A DNA stretch of 64,000 bases from Polaribacter sp. SA4-12 (lineage in GTDB: Bacteria; Bacteroidota; Bacteroidia; Flavobacteriales; Flavobacteriaceae). The stretch covers positions 3,081,501-3,145,500 of the forward strand of contig NZ_CP019334.1 in NCBI RefSeq assembly GCF_002163675.1. Direction: 5' to 3'. A program made the translations under genes and the position numbers. This document shows, one piece after another, positions 1 through 7,858 of the stretch. Each line of letters begins with the position of its first letter. The stretch's first letter is position 1. The notes under the pieces were generated by a model. The model made no database searches. It was not told the DNA's origin and saw only the letters and a list, made by a program, of their open reading frames with translations.

Positions 1-146
1 TATACAATATTCAAGGAAGAAAAGTAGCTGCTTTTTTAGGAGCGCAAACTAAAGATGTTTCTAATTTGTCAACGGGTATTTATATTGTAGCTGCTACATT
101 GAAAGATAACAGTGTATTCAATAAAAAAATAATGATTGCTAATTAA
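1..146 (+). CDS. T9SS type A sorting-domain protein, C-terminal fragment
   Basis: Only the last ~47 residues are in the window; the gene enters from the left edge. Reading frame 3 gives YNIQGRKVAAFLG near the start, then LSTGIYIV, and ends KKIMIAN before a TAA at 144-146. The pattern of a GR-containing strand, an L-S-x-G-I-Y-x-V strand and a final basic K-K-I-x-I strand is typical of the C-terminal sorting domain of proteins exported by the type IX secretion system of Bacteroidetes. The cargo domain lies outside the window, so the function of the whole protein cannot be stated. A strong hairpin terminator follows about 40 bases downstream. Confidence 0.75.
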   Translation, partial: YNIQGRKVAAFLGAQTKDVSNLSTGIYIVAATLKDNSVFNKKIMIAN

Positions 147-185
147 ATCAAACACTATTTTTAAATAGTATAAATATATAAAACT

Positions 186-221
186 AAAAAACTCAGAATT
201 GAATTCAATTCTGAGTTTTTT
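186..221. terminator. Bidirectional rho-independent terminator
   Basis: Perfect 11-bp inverted repeat ACTCAGAATTG / CAATTCTGAGT around AATT (191-216), flanked by an A-run on the left and a T-run on the right. It can end both the T9SS gene (plus strand) and purE (minus strand), which converge here. Confidence 0.85.
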
Positions 222-239
222 GCTTTTATAAAAAAATGA

Positions 240-719
240 TTATTTCCTTACACGTTCTGAAGCTTTTTCAACCTTCAGTTTTAATTCTTCTTTGTAAGCT
301 ATAATTTTATTTAACACAAGTTCATCCGAAGCTCCAATAATCTGAGCAGCTAAAATACCGGCATTTTTTGCGCCATCTAAAGCTACAGTTGCAACGGGTA
401 CACCACCAGGCATTTGTAAAATTGATAAAATAGAATCCCAACCATCAATAGAATTTCTGCTTTTTACAGGAACTCCAATTATTGGCAACGGACTCATAGA
501 AGCTACCATTCCTGGTAAATGCGCTGCACCACCAGCACCAGCAATAATTACTTTTATACCTCTTTTATGTGCATTTTTAGAATAGTCAACTAGCTTTTCT
601 GGAGTTCTGTGAGCGGATACAATATCTACTTCTATTGCAATATTAAAACTCTCTAAAATATCAATTGCTTCTTGCATTATTGGAAGATCAGAATCGCTTC
701 CCATTATTATTCCTACCAT
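240..719 (-). CDS. purE: N5-carboxyaminoimidazole ribonucleotide mutase
   Basis: PurE converts N5-carboxyaminoimidazole ribonucleotide to carboxyaminoimidazole ribonucleotide in purine synthesis. The 159-residue protein begins MVGIIMGSDSDLP, the family's N-terminal signature with the GSDSD substrate loop, and has SAHRTP at about residue 36 with the catalytic histidine, followed by the GAGGAAHLPGM loop. Length is normal for class I (bacterial) PurE. It lies 44 bases downstream of purK on the same strand, so the two probably form an operon; PurK makes the PurE substrate. The spacer carries a short dispersed hairpin repeat (731-752). Confidence 0.96.
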   Translation of the reverse strand: MVGIIMGSDSDLPIMQEAIDILESFNIAIEVDIVSAHRTPEKLVDYSKNAHKRGIKVIIAGAGGAAHLPGMVASMSPLPIIGVPVKSRNSIDGWDSILSILQMPGGVPVATVALDGAKNAGILAAQIIGASDELVLNKIIAYKEELKLKVEKASERVRK

Positions 720-730
720 AATTTCTATTT

Positions 731-752
731 TTCATTCCTGTGAAAACAGGAA
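731..752. repeat. Short palindromic intergenic repeat (TCATTCCTG type)
   Basis: Copy of a small hairpin repeat, TTCATTCCTGTGAAAACAGG followed by AA, with arms TTCCTGT / ACAGGAA. Related copies are at 23065-23091, 36521-36545 and 61329-61352. This copy sits between purK and purE inside the presumed transcript. Confidence 0.6.
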
Positions 753-763
753 ACTATTTTGTT

Positions 764-1921
764 TTATTTAGAGATTACTCTAATTGTTTCTTTAACTTCT
801 TGTGCTACTTTTCTAGCGATATCAATATCAGGATTTACAATAGTAACATGTCCCATTTTACGAAACGGACGTGTTTCTTTCTTCCCATAAATATGAGGCG
901 TAACTCCATCAATCTTTAAAATGTTTTCTATATTCTGATAAATTACATCACCAGAAAAACCTTCTTCACCAACTAAATTTACCATAATTCCGGCAACTTT
1001 ACTATCAGTATTTCCTAAAGGAAGGTTTAAGATACTTCTTAAATGTTGTTCAAATTGATTTGTATAACTTGCTTCAATTGAATAATGCCCAGAATTATGT
1101 GGTCTTGGAGCAACTTCATTCACTAAGATTTTATCATCTACAGTTTGAAACATTTCTACAGCCAATAAGCCAACAAAATCTAAATCACTCACTACTTTTA
1201 AAGCAATTTCTCTTGCTTTTTCAGCAACTTGAGAATTTATTCTTGCAGGACAAATAACATATTCTACTTGGTTAGCTTCTGGATGAAACTCCATTTCTAC
1301 AACAGGATATGTTTTTACTTCACCTTTAGCATTTCTTGCAACAATAACAGCTAATTCATTTTTAAAAGGAATTAGTTTTTCAGTAATACATTCAACATTT
1401 GGTAAGCTTTCTAAATCGTCAGTAGTTCTAACAATTTTAACTCCTGTACCATCATAACCAAAACGAGCCGCTTTCCAAACAAAAGGAAATACAAGTAAAT
1501 CTTTTTCGTATGCGTCTTTAACTTCAGTTGAATTTACAAAATGAGAAAATTCTGCTGTAGGAATCTGATTTGCTACATAAAATTTTTTCTGTACAGCTTT
1601 ACTCTGAATAATTCTTAAATCTTTTGGTTTAGGAAATATCGTTAAACCTTCACTTTCAAGTTTATCTAAAGCATCAAGATTTACATTTTCAATTTCAATA
1701 GTTAATAAATCTACTGTTTTTCCGAAGTTATAAACGGCATCAAAATCTAATAAATCTCCAATTACAAATGTGTTGCAAATTTCTGCACAAGGTGCGTTTT
1801 TATTACTTTCTAAAATAGAAGTGTGTATGTCTAGTTTTTGAGTTTCTGCTAAAAGCATTCTACCTAATTGCCCACCACCAAGAACACCTAGTTTAAAATC
1901 TGAAGAAAAATAGTTTTTCAC
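764..1921 (-). CDS. purK: 5-(carboxyamino)imidazole ribonucleotide synthase
   Basis: ATP-grasp enzyme that carboxylates aminoimidazole ribonucleotide with bicarbonate and ATP to give the substrate of PurE. The 385-residue protein has the N-terminal nucleotide fold FKLGVLGGGQLGRML, the ATP-grasp stretch KAARFGYDGTGV near residue 150, and the family motif NEVAPRPHNSGHYSIEA near residue 270. Length is normal. It is the first gene of a purK-purE pair. A perfect TATTTTTG promoter-like -7 box lies on the minus strand at 1944-1951, about 25 bases before the start codon. Confidence 0.96.
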   Translation of the reverse strand: MKNYFSSDFKLGVLGGGQLGRMLLAETQKLDIHTSILESNKNAPCAEICNTFVIGDLLDFDAVYNFGKTVDLLTIEIENVNLDALDKLESEGLTIFPKPKDLRIIQSKAVQKKFYVANQIPTAEFSHFVNSTEVKDAYEKDLLVFPFVWKAARFGYDGTGVKIVRTTDDLESLPNVECITEKLIPFKNELAVIVARNAKGEVKTYPVVEMEFHPEANQVEYVICPARINSQVAEKAREIALKVVSDLDFVGLLAVEMFQTVDDKILVNEVAPRPHNSGHYSIEASYTNQFEQHLRSILNLPLGNTDSKVAGIMVNLVGEEGFSGDVIYQNIENILKIDGVTPHIYGKKETRPFRKMGHVTIVNPDIDIARKVAQEVKETIRVISK

Positions 1922-1943
1922 GTTGAATATTGTTGTGTTTGGG

Positions 1944-1951
1944 CAAAAATA
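1944..1951 (-). promoter_or_regulatory. Bacteroidetes -7 box of purK
   Basis: TATTTTTG on the minus strand matches the TAnnTTTG element of Bacteroidetes primary-sigma promoters. No clear TTTG -33 element is seen at the usual 19-base spacing. Confidence 0.5.
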
Positions 1952-1974
1952 AGCAACTCAATTTAATTATACTA

Positions 1975-2394
1975 TTAATTGCTACTGATTAGAAAATTGT
2001 CTTCACTGAGTTTTACAGCATTATATTCTATCGCAGGACAATCAAAACCGTCAGTTTGGGGTGCTCCACCAATTCCAATACCTAAACCATATTCACTTCC
2101 ATCACAAGAGCATTTTAAAATATTAGGCCTATTTTCGTCATAAACCATAGCTGAAGTACAATCATTATTTGGGCATATTTTGTCGTAGGCGATATATCTA
2201 TCGAGCCCAACATTAATGATTAGAATTCCTTTTAAACCACCTGAAACTTCGGCAAATCTATTTACGGTTCTTAGAGATGTTATATAGTATTGTTGAGAAA
2301 AACTAAATGGGCGAACACAGTTTTCTGGAAGATTATCTTCGACACAGTTAAATAAGGTTAAAAAAGAAAATAAAAGAAGTGTTTTTTTGATCAT
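1975..2394 (-). CDS. Lipoprotein with a Rieske-like fold, cysteine pairs but no histidine ligands
   Basis: The 139-residue protein starts with a lipoprotein signal (lipobox FLTLFNC, cysteine at residue 17), so it should be membrane anchored. The C-terminal half carries ICPNNDC, then CSCDGSEYG about 25 residues later. This spacing resembles a Rieske [2Fe-2S] domain (C-x-H ... C-x2-H), but both histidines are missing and replaced by N or C/D. Similar His-less Rieske-like lipoproteins are common in Flavobacteriia; whether they bind a metal or cluster is not known to me. It stands alone between purK and the divergent greA. Function unknown; fold assignment is from motif pattern only. Confidence 0.6.
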   Translation of the reverse strand: MIKKTLLLFSFLTLFNCVEDNLPENCVRPFSFSQQYYITSLRTVNRFAEVSGGLKGILIINVGLDRYIAYDKICPNNDCTSAMVYDENRPNILKCSCDGSEYGLGIGIGGAPQTDGFDCPAIEYNAVKLSEDNFLISSN

Positions 2395-2441
2395 AAGTAT
2401 CTTTGTTAACTTAATAACGACTGCAATTTACAAATATTTTG

Positions 2442-2449
2442 TACATTTG
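2442..2449 (+). promoter_or_regulatory. -7 box upstream of greA
   Basis: TACATTTG fits TAnnTTTG and lies about 50 bases before the preferred greA start at 2500. Confidence 0.45.
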
Positions 2450-2499
2450 TAAGACAATCTCATTCCTATTAGGTAATGGGATTTTTAAATTTAAACATC

Positions 2500-2973
2500 A
2501 TGAGTGAAATATCATATTATTCAGCAGAAGGATTAAGGAAATTGAAAGATGAATTGTTACAGCTAGAACAAGTTGAACGACCAAGAGTAATTACAGAAAT
2601 TGCAGATGCACGAGATAAAGGTGATTTAAGTGAAAATGCAGAATACCATGCAGCAAAAGAAGAACAATCTCATTTAGAATTTAAAATTGCAAAATTAAAA
2701 AATGTAATTTCTAGTGCAAGAATTATAGATGAATCTCAGTTAGATGCTTCTAAAATATTGATTCATTCGATCGTAAAGATTAAGAATGTAGCAAACGGAA
2801 TGGAGTTTTCTTACACTTTGGTAGCAGACTCTGAAACTGATGTTAGAAATGGAAAATTATCTGTAAACTCACCAATTGGTAAAGGTTTATTAGGTAAAGA
2901 AGTTGGCGATATTGCAGAGATTCAGGTTCCTAATGGAATTATGAAATTTGAAATTGTAAATATTTCTAGATAA
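2500..2973 (+). CDS. greA: Transcription elongation factor GreA
   Basis: GreA rescues backtracked RNA polymerase by stimulating cleavage of the extruded RNA end. The 157-residue product has the N-terminal coiled coil with the acidic tip DKGDLSENAEYH (Asp and Glu at the tip are the catalytic ones) and the C-terminal globular domain ending in PNGIMKFEIVNISR, preceded by the family motif SPIGKGLLGKEVGD. I chose the ATG at 2500 (MSEISYYSAEG) over the upstream in-frame ATG at 2476, because homologues start at M-S/x-x-x-Y-Y-T/S. A dispersed hairpin repeat begins 8 bases after the stop codon. Confidence 0.95.
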   Translation: MSEISYYSAEGLRKLKDELLQLEQVERPRVITEIADARDKGDLSENAEYHAAKEEQSHLEFKIAKLKNVISSARIIDESQLDASKILIHSIVKIKNVANGMEFSYTLVADSETDVRNGKLSVNSPIGKGLLGKEVGDIAEIQVPNGIMKFEIVNISR

Positions 2974-2981
2974 TTTTTTTT

Positions 2982-3060
2982 GAAGCTATTTCCTGCTTTC
3001 CGTTATATCTTTTTTTAAGAAAAATAAAAAAAGGATGTCACTTCAATCAGGGCTAAACTA
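2982..3060 (+). repeat. Dispersed 3'-end hairpin repeat, copy A1
   Basis: Begins GAAGCTATTTCCTGCTTTCC and ends CAATCAGGGCTAAAC. The middle pairs ATATCTTTTTTT with AAAAAAAGGATGT. It lies 8 bases after the greA stop and is read in the same direction as greA. Other copies: 3863-4020, 22912-23000, 36557-36700, 61150-61291 and 62779-62858. Confidence 0.8.
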
Positions 3061-3195
3061 GTTGATAAACTATTTACGTTTTTCTATAAATTAATAGAAT
3101 TTTAAAATTATAAATTCGGGTTTTAGCATTGCTAGAACCCGAATTCTTTTTTATATTTACTTCAGAACAAAAACAAACAACCAAAGATTAATACG

Positions 3196-3585
3196 ATGAG
3201 CATATTTACAAAAATAATTGACGGAGAGATTCCTTGTTATAAAGTAGCAGAAGATGATAATTTTATTGCTTTTTTAGATATTAATCCAAATGCAAAAGGA
3301 CATACTTTAGTGGTTCCTAAAAAGGAAGTAAATAAATTGTTCGATTTATCTAAAGAAGAATATTTAAGTTTAATGGATTTCTCTTACAGAGTTGCAAAAG
3401 CATTAGAAAAAGCAGTTCCTTGTAATAGAGTTGGACAAAGTGTAATTGGTTTAGAAGTACCTCATGTACATGTTCATTTAATTCCTTTAAATGCAATGGC
3501 AGATATTCAGTTTCATCAAAAAGTAAAGCTATCTAATGATGAGTTTGTTGGGTTAGCTAAAAGTATTGCTGATAAATTTGAGTAA
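3196..3585 (+). CDS. HIT family nucleotide-binding protein
   Basis: The 129-residue protein shows the histidine triad HVHVHLIP near residue 96, the catalytic motif of HIT hydrolases/transferases that split phosphoramidates or dinucleoside polyphosphates. The N-terminus SIFTKIIDGEIPCYKVAED and the middle FLDINPNAKGHTLVVPK are typical of the bacterial HinT-like branch. Physiological substrate is not known; adenosine phosphoramidates are the usual in vitro substrates. The next gene starts 12 bases later and may be co-transcribed. Confidence 0.9.
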   Translation: MSIFTKIIDGEIPCYKVAEDDNFIAFLDINPNAKGHTLVVPKKEVNKLFDLSKEEYLSLMDFSYRVAKALEKAVPCNRVGQSVIGLEVPHVHVHLIPLNAMADIQFHQKVKLSNDEFVGLAKSIADKFE

Positions 3586-3597
3586 TAATATTTTGCA

Positions 3598-3855
3598 GTG
3601 AAAGAATTGTTGAAAGATTTTTTTAGAGGTTTTTTTTATGTTTTAGAAGGTTTTCCTATAATTACTGGAATTATATTCTTTTTACTTTCTGTCTATTTAA
3701 TTAAGACAGCTTTACCAAAAGCTTATAATGTAGATATGGAAAAACGTAGCTTGTATAGTTATTGGAATAATTTGGGAATTGTATTCACATTAACTTTCAT
3801 TAGCTTAATGATATTGGTTATTCAAGTTTTTAGAGTAGTATCTAGTTTTACTTAA
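3598..3855 (+). CDS. Small two-helix membrane protein, function unknown
   Basis: An 85-residue protein with two predicted membrane helices (about 15-38 and 57-80) and a short polar segment between them that includes NVDMEKRSLYSYWNNLG. The start is a GTG, 12 bases after the HIT gene, which suggests translational coupling. I do not recognise the family. The codon pattern fits neighbouring genes and no better frame overlaps it. Confidence 0.55.
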   Translation: MKELLKDFFRGFFYVLEGFPIITGIIFFLLSVYLIKTALPKAYNVDMEKRSLYSYWNNLGIVFTLTFISLMILVIQVFRVVSSFT

Positions 3856-3862
3856 AACAAAT

Positions 3863-4020
3863 AGCTAGCAAACAGGTTTAGCCCTGATTGAAATGGCATC
3901 CTTTTTATTACTAAAGGGACGAAGCAATCTGTTTTAATTATGAGATTGCCACAGTTTACAAAAAAGTAAACTTCGCAATGACAAATAAAAAGATATAGTG
4001 GAAAGCAGGAAATAGCTTCT
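3863..4020 (-). repeat. Dispersed 3'-end hairpin repeat, copy A2, with a second repeat nested in its loop
   Basis: Reverse-strand copy: on the minus strand it runs GAAGCTATTTCCTGC (near 4020) to CAATCAGGGCTAAAC and GTTTGCTAGCT (near 3863). The loop (about 3910-3985) holds another repeat with the hairpin AGTTTAC-AAAAAA-GTAAACT enclosed by ATTGC/GCAAT. It follows the stop codon of the minus-strand histidine kinase at 4028 by 7 bases, in the gene's orientation. Confidence 0.8.
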
Positions 4021-4027
4021 TAAAAAA

Positions 4028-5179
4028 CTAAACTTTATCCAACAAAATTTCAAAAGTAGTTCCTTTACCGATTTCCGATTTCTGAACAGATATTTTTCCT
4101 TTATGATAATCGGAAACAATACGTCTAGAAAGTGATAAACCTAATCCCCAACCACGTTTTTTGGTTGTGAAACCGGGTTTAAAAATTTGCTTATATAATT
4201 TTTTAGGCATTCCTTTTCCGGTATCAGAAACGGTGATTTTTACTTTTTTAGAAGTGTTTTCTATATTCACTTTCAATTCGCCTTTTCCTAACATGGCATC
4301 AATAGCGTTTTTGATGAGGTTTTCTATAACCCAACCAAATAACTCTGTATTTAGATTGCTGTAAATTTCATTTTCTTCAGATGTAAACGAAAAAGATATT
4401 TGTTTAGAACTTCGAGATTCTAAGTAATCGAAAGCTTGTTTTGTGATGGCAACAATGTTTTCTCTTTTCAATTCGGGTGCAGAACCAATTTTTGAAAAAC
4501 GATTCGCAATTGTATTTAATCGACTAACGTCCTTTTGTATTTCTTCGACATATTGATCATCTACTTTTTCCATTTTTAAAATAGCAATCCAACCTAATAA
4601 AGAAGACAAAGGTGTACCTATTTGATGTGCAGTTTCCTTTGCCATACCTGTCCAAAGTTTATTAGTTTCAGCAACTTTATTAGAGCTGTAAAACATATAA
4701 ATAACACTTAGAAAAAGGACTAAAATTAAAATTAAAGCAATTGGGTAATACGTTAATCTGTTTAATAAATCTGAATTTCGATAATAAATAAACTGCCTAT
4801 TTTTTCCTTGATAGCTCACTTCAATAGGCTCGTTTTCTTCCTTCATTATTGCCAATTGCTTCTCTAAATATTTTGGATTTAAAGATTTTTTAGCATCAAG
4901 GTTTTGAGAATATTCTATTTCTCCGTTCTCATTTACCAAGATCATTGGAATATTATTGTTATTCTCAAGTATTTTTAAAGGCAAATCTACATTGGCATCT
5001 AAATTTGTATTAGTTGCTATTTCTTTTTGAGCAGTGGCAAGAATTTCCATCTTAATTCGTTCTTCGTGTTTAAACTTTTGAAAGAAAGTATAGGTATTCC
5101 ATAAAATTAAAGAAACAATAACAAACGAAACAACAATGGTAATTCGTTTAAATAAAAGTGTGTTTGAGAAGATTTTCAT
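4028..5179 (-). CDS. Sensor histidine kinase, orphan
   Basis: Membrane sensor kinase: an N-terminal helix (about residues 8-28), a periplasmic segment of roughly 100 residues, a second helix near 135-155, then the dimerisation/phosphoacceptor helix ETAHQIGTPLSSLLGW with the phosphorylated histidine. The ATPase domain has NLIKNAIDAM (N box), VSDTGKGMP (G1) and GWGLGLSLSRRIV (G2). No response regulator lies next to it, so the partner is unknown. A GTG 24 bases upstream (5203) is in frame, but the ATG at 5179 gives a normal positively charged start. TATATTTG lies only five bases before this ATG, which might mean a very short leader. Confidence 0.85.
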   Translation of the reverse strand: MKIFSNTLLFKRITIVVSFVIVSLILWNTYTFFQKFKHEERIKMEILATAQKEIATNTNLDANVDLPLKILENNNNIPMILVNENGEIEYSQNLDAKKSLNPKYLEKQLAIMKEENEPIEVSYQGKNRQFIYYRNSDLLNRLTYYPIALILILVLFLSVIYMFYSSNKVAETNKLWTGMAKETAHQIGTPLSSLLGWIAILKMEKVDDQYVEEIQKDVSRLNTIANRFSKIGSAPELKRENIVAITKQAFDYLESRSSKQISFSFTSEENEIYSNLNTELFGWVIENLIKNAIDAMLGKGELKVNIENTSKKVKITVSDTGKGMPKKLYKQIFKPGFTTKKRGWGLGLSLSRRIVSDYHKGKISVQKSEIGKGTTFEILLDKV

Positions 5180-5257
5180 TAAAACAAATATAAAGGTTTC
5201 CACTATATAACTCGTTTAAAGATTTGATAGTATATTTACCTAACTAAAAATTTATGT

Positions 5258-6118
5258 ATGCTTTCTATCGATCCAAAAGAGATTTCTACTAAACAGTTAC
5301 ATGGTTATTTATTAGGTGCTGTTGCACCAAGACCAATTGCTTTTGCAAGTACAATTGATGCAGAAGGAAATCCTAATTTATCACCTTTCAGTTTTTTTAA
5401 TGTGTTTGGTACTAATCCGCCATTATTAATTTTTTCTCCAGCAAGAAGAGTTAGAGATAATACAACAAAACACACTTTAGATAATGCTTTAGCAACCAAA
5501 GAAGTTGTTATAAATGTGGTGAATTATGCAATTGTACAACAAATGTCTTTAAGTAGTACGGAATATCCTGAGGGTGTAAATGAGTTTGAAAAAGCAGGTT
5601 TTACAATGTTGCCTTCTGATAAAATAAAACCCTTTAGAGTAGCAGAATCTCCTGTGCAATTTGAATGCAAAGTAAATGAGATTATTGCTACTGGAAGTGA
5701 AGGAGGAGCAGGGAATTTAATTATTTGTGAAGTCGTGAAAATTCATGTTTCTGATGACGTTTTAGCGGATGATGGAAGCATAGATCAACATAAGATTGAT
5801 TTGGTTGCAAGAGCAGGGGGGAACTACTATACAAGAGCAAGAGATGGCTTTTTCGAAATTCAGAAACCAATTGCTACTTTAGGTATTGGTGTTGATGAAA
5901 TTCCTTTAGAAATTAGGCACAGTATAGTTTTAACAGGTAATAATTTAGGTGTGTTAGGTAATGTAGAACAATTACCTACAAAGGACGATGTTGATAACTT
6001 TAGGAAAGAACATCCTGAATTTATTGGACTTGAAACCACAAAAAAACATACATTTGCGCAAGCGTATTTAACAAAGAATGATGTAGAAAGTGCTTGGAAA
6101 GTACTTTTATTAAATTAG
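5258..6118 (+). CDS. Flavin reductase family (FMN-binding split-barrel) protein
   Basis: A 286-residue protein of the flavin-reductase-like family: YLLGAVAPRPIAFASTID near residue 16, then NLSPFSFFNVFGTNPPLL, typical of the FMN-binding split barrel with the P-R-P-I-A and S-x-F-N-x motifs. Members reduce flavins or bind FMN; the substrate cannot be read from the sequence. The C-terminal ~80 residues (after IGVDEIPLEIRHS) are an extension seen in longer members. The DUF3127 gene starts 5 bases after the stop, so they are likely co-transcribed. Confidence 0.82.
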   Translation: MLSIDPKEISTKQLHGYLLGAVAPRPIAFASTIDAEGNPNLSPFSFFNVFGTNPPLLIFSPARRVRDNTTKHTLDNALATKEVVINVVNYAIVQQMSLSSTEYPEGVNEFEKAGFTMLPSDKIKPFRVAESPVQFECKVNEIIATGSEGGAGNLIICEVVKIHVSDDVLADDGSIDQHKIDLVARAGGNYYTRARDGFFEIQKPIATLGIGVDEIPLEIRHSIVLTGNNLGVLGNVEQLPTKDDVDNFRKEHPEFIGLETTKKHTFAQAYLTKNDVESAWKVLLLN

Positions 6119-6123
6119 AAACT

Positions 6124-6495
6124 ATGGAAGTTATTGGTAAAGTAAAATTAATTGGAGACGTTCAGACTTTTGGAGCTAACGGATTTCAAAAAAGAGAATT
6201 AGTAGTTACAACAGATGATCAATATCCTCAAATGATAATGATTGAGTTTACACAAGATAAGTGTGATTTATTAAACAACTATTCTGTTGGACAAGATGTA
6301 AAAGTAGCTGTCAATTTAAGAGGTAGAGAATGGATTAACCCACAAGGTGAAGCTAAATACTTTAACTCTATTCAAGGATGGAGAATTGAGAATTTATCTC
6401 AAGCAGCAGGAGCTGGTAGTAACTTACCTCCAGTAGATCAATTTCAGCCAGCAGCAGATGTTTCTGATGCAGAACCAGACGATTTACCTTTCTAG
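6124..6495 (+). CDS. DUF3127 (OB-fold, SSB-like) protein
   Basis: A 123-residue protein starting MEVIGKVKLIGDVQTFG and containing LRGREWINPQGEAKYFNS, a pattern I associate with DUF3127, a Bacteroidetes family predicted to have an OB fold like single-stranded DNA-binding proteins. The acidic tail AEPDDLPF closely resembles the SSB C-terminal tip (DDIPF), which recruits repair proteins. The role is therefore perhaps nucleic-acid binding, but this is unproven. I chose the ATG at 6124, 5 bases after the flavin reductase stop; an upstream TTG would overlap that gene. Confidence 0.7.
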   Translation: MEVIGKVKLIGDVQTFGANGFQKRELVVTTDDQYPQMIMIEFTQDKCDLLNNYSVGQDVKVAVNLRGREWINPQGEAKYFNSIQGWRIENLSQAAGAGSNLPPVDQFQPAADVSDAEPDDLPF

Positions 6496-6540
6496 GAAAT
6501 AAAATAGATTACTAGAAAGTTAGATTTCTAGATATAAAAA

Positions 6541-6575
6541 AAAGAGTGTAAACTAAATTTACACTCTTTTTTTAT
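6541..6575. terminator. Rho-independent terminator between converging genes
   Basis: AAAGAGTGTAAA / TTTACACTCTTT, 12-bp perfect stem with a 5-base loop, A-run before and T-run after. It serves the DUF3127 gene and the minus-strand DUF1456 gene. Confidence 0.85.
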
Positions 6576-6605
6576 AAAATTTCGTCTTGTTTCTTAAATC
6601 TAAAA

Positions 6606-6851
6606 CTACTTCTTTTCTCCCTTTTTAGGCATTGGTCCACGTAAATGAACAACGAGTCCGTTTAAAAAGTTACGTAAAATTTGATCTTGACATTCCACAT
6701 ATTTGTCATGATCTTCACTTCTAAATAAAGCACCTAATTCTGCTTTGCTTACTTTAAAGTCTACCAAAGCGCAAATGTCTACAATATCTGTATCGCGTAA
6801 TTTATGAGCTACACGTAGTTTTTTTAAAATGTCATTATTTGTTAATCCCAT
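6606..6851 (-). CDS. DUF1456 (YehS-like) protein, single-repeat form
   Basis: An 81-residue protein that matches one half of the two-repeat E. coli YehS family: NNDILKKLRVAHKLRDTDIVDI at the start, then a second helix pair ending QILRNFLNGLVVHLRGP. YehS itself has two such repeats in about 150 residues; this is a single-repeat version, commonly seen in Bacteroidetes. Function unknown. It ends with a basic tail (PKKGEKK) and lies 30 bases downstream of the VTT-protein gene on the same strand. Confidence 0.7.
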   Translation of the reverse strand: MGLTNNDILKKLRVAHKLRDTDIVDICALVDFKVSKAELGALFRSEDHDKYVECQDQILRNFLNGLVVHLRGPMPKKGEKK

Positions 6852-6881
6852 AATGTAAATATAATTATTTTTAATCTGAAT

Positions 6882-7514
6882 TTAATCAACTACTTGAAAA
6901 ATTGCCCAGGCATAAATTGCAAATCTCGCAAAACGAAACAATCCAAATAAAACAACATTTTTAAAAGGATATTTAATCATACCAGCAGCCATACAAGAAA
7001 TTGAAAAAGGTACAGGCAATAAGGCGCCAACTAAAATTAAGAAACCTCCCCACTTTTTAGAATTCTTTAGGTGTTTGGCCATTTTTACTTCTAAATAAGT
7101 TTTTACAGTATCTATTTTTAATACCATTTTTCCTATAAAATAAGAAAGTAAACCACCACTATAAGATAGGGTTGCAAGTATTGCTAAGTTTAAAATTGGT
7201 TCTGATGTTTTTTTAGTCCAAGCTATAAATATTTCTGGCGGAATTAATCCTAAAAGCGTTTCAGAAGAAAAGAAGAAAGAAAAAATACCGAGTTTAGAAA
7301 ACGTTTCTGTAATAGATTCTAAACCTTCATTAATATTATAAACATAGCTGTTTATTAAAAAAAGACCTACAACAACAGATACTATTGGGATAAAAGCTTT
7401 TTTAAGGCTTTCCCAAATAAACATATAAAAGCCAGTTCTAGAGTAGTAGCTATGCATTAATTTAGCTCTCTCCTTTTTAGTCTTTATTCTTTTTCTCTTC
7501 GTCATTCTAGACAT
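6882..7514 (-). CDS. VTT/DedA-like (YqaA-type) membrane protein
   Basis: Integral membrane protein of 210 residues with about five hydrophobic segments. The LLGLIPPEIFIAW and LVGALLPVPFSISCMAAGMIKYPF stretches are typical of the VTT (formerly SNARE-associated) domain: re-entrant loops with P-x-E/P and G-A-x-x-P-V-P. Relatives include DedA/YqaA proteins implicated in lipid scrambling and membrane homeostasis. A longer in-frame start at 7559 exists, but that extension overlaps a perfect TATTTTTG promoter box (7538-7545), so I prefer the ATG at 7514. Preceded in the genome by an unexplained double operator (7629-7653). Confidence 0.75.
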   Translation of the reverse strand: MSRMTKRKRIKTKKERAKLMHSYYSRTGFYMFIWESLKKAFIPIVSVVVGLFLINSYVYNINEGLESITETFSKLGIFSFFFSSETLLGLIPPEIFIAWTKKTSEPILNLAILATLSYSGGLLSYFIGKMVLKIDTVKTYLEVKMAKHLKNSKKWGGFLILVGALLPVPFSISCMAAGMIKYPFKNVVLFGLFRFARFAIYAWAIFQVVD

Positions 7515-7537
7515 CCATCCATTCTTAAAATAGTTTG

Positions 7538-7545
7538 CAAAAATA
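7538..7545 (-). promoter_or_regulatory. -7 box of the VTT-protein gene
   Basis: TATTTTTG on the minus strand, 24 bases before the ATG at 7514; it argues against the longer in-frame start at 7559. Confidence 0.5.
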
Positions 7546-7628
7546 GGGACTTCTAGCATATAAACACTAAAATTAACGTAGATTAATATAATTTTAAGAA
7601 GCTAATAATTAAAATAATATTCATACAT

Positions 7629-7653
7629 TTGGTTAACCAGATTGGTTTACCGA
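7629..7653. promoter_or_regulatory. Double GntR-type operator-like motif, second locus
   Basis: Two near-palindromes, TTGGTTAACCAG and TTGGTTTACCGA, 13 bases apart. The arrangement is the same as at 15409-15433 before the alginate lyase gene. It lies upstream of the VTT-protein gene (minus strand) and about 205 bases before aat. The rest of 7515-7858 holds a -7 box, a short CAATCAAAAATGATTG hairpin and no gene that I can see. Confidence 0.5.
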
Positions 7654-7858
7654 AAAAAACAATGAAAACAAACTTATTTTTCCCAAAAACGAGTAGTAAG
7701 TTTAATTTTTCTGAGGTTTAATTTCTGTTTATTTATTAAGCTCTAAAAAAGAGAAGCAATCAAAAATGATTGTCATACAAAATTAATATTCCCCCAATAT
7801 TTTTAAGAAAAGCCTTGTCAATTTTTGATGAGGTTTTTTTGTTAACTATTTTTGCAAA

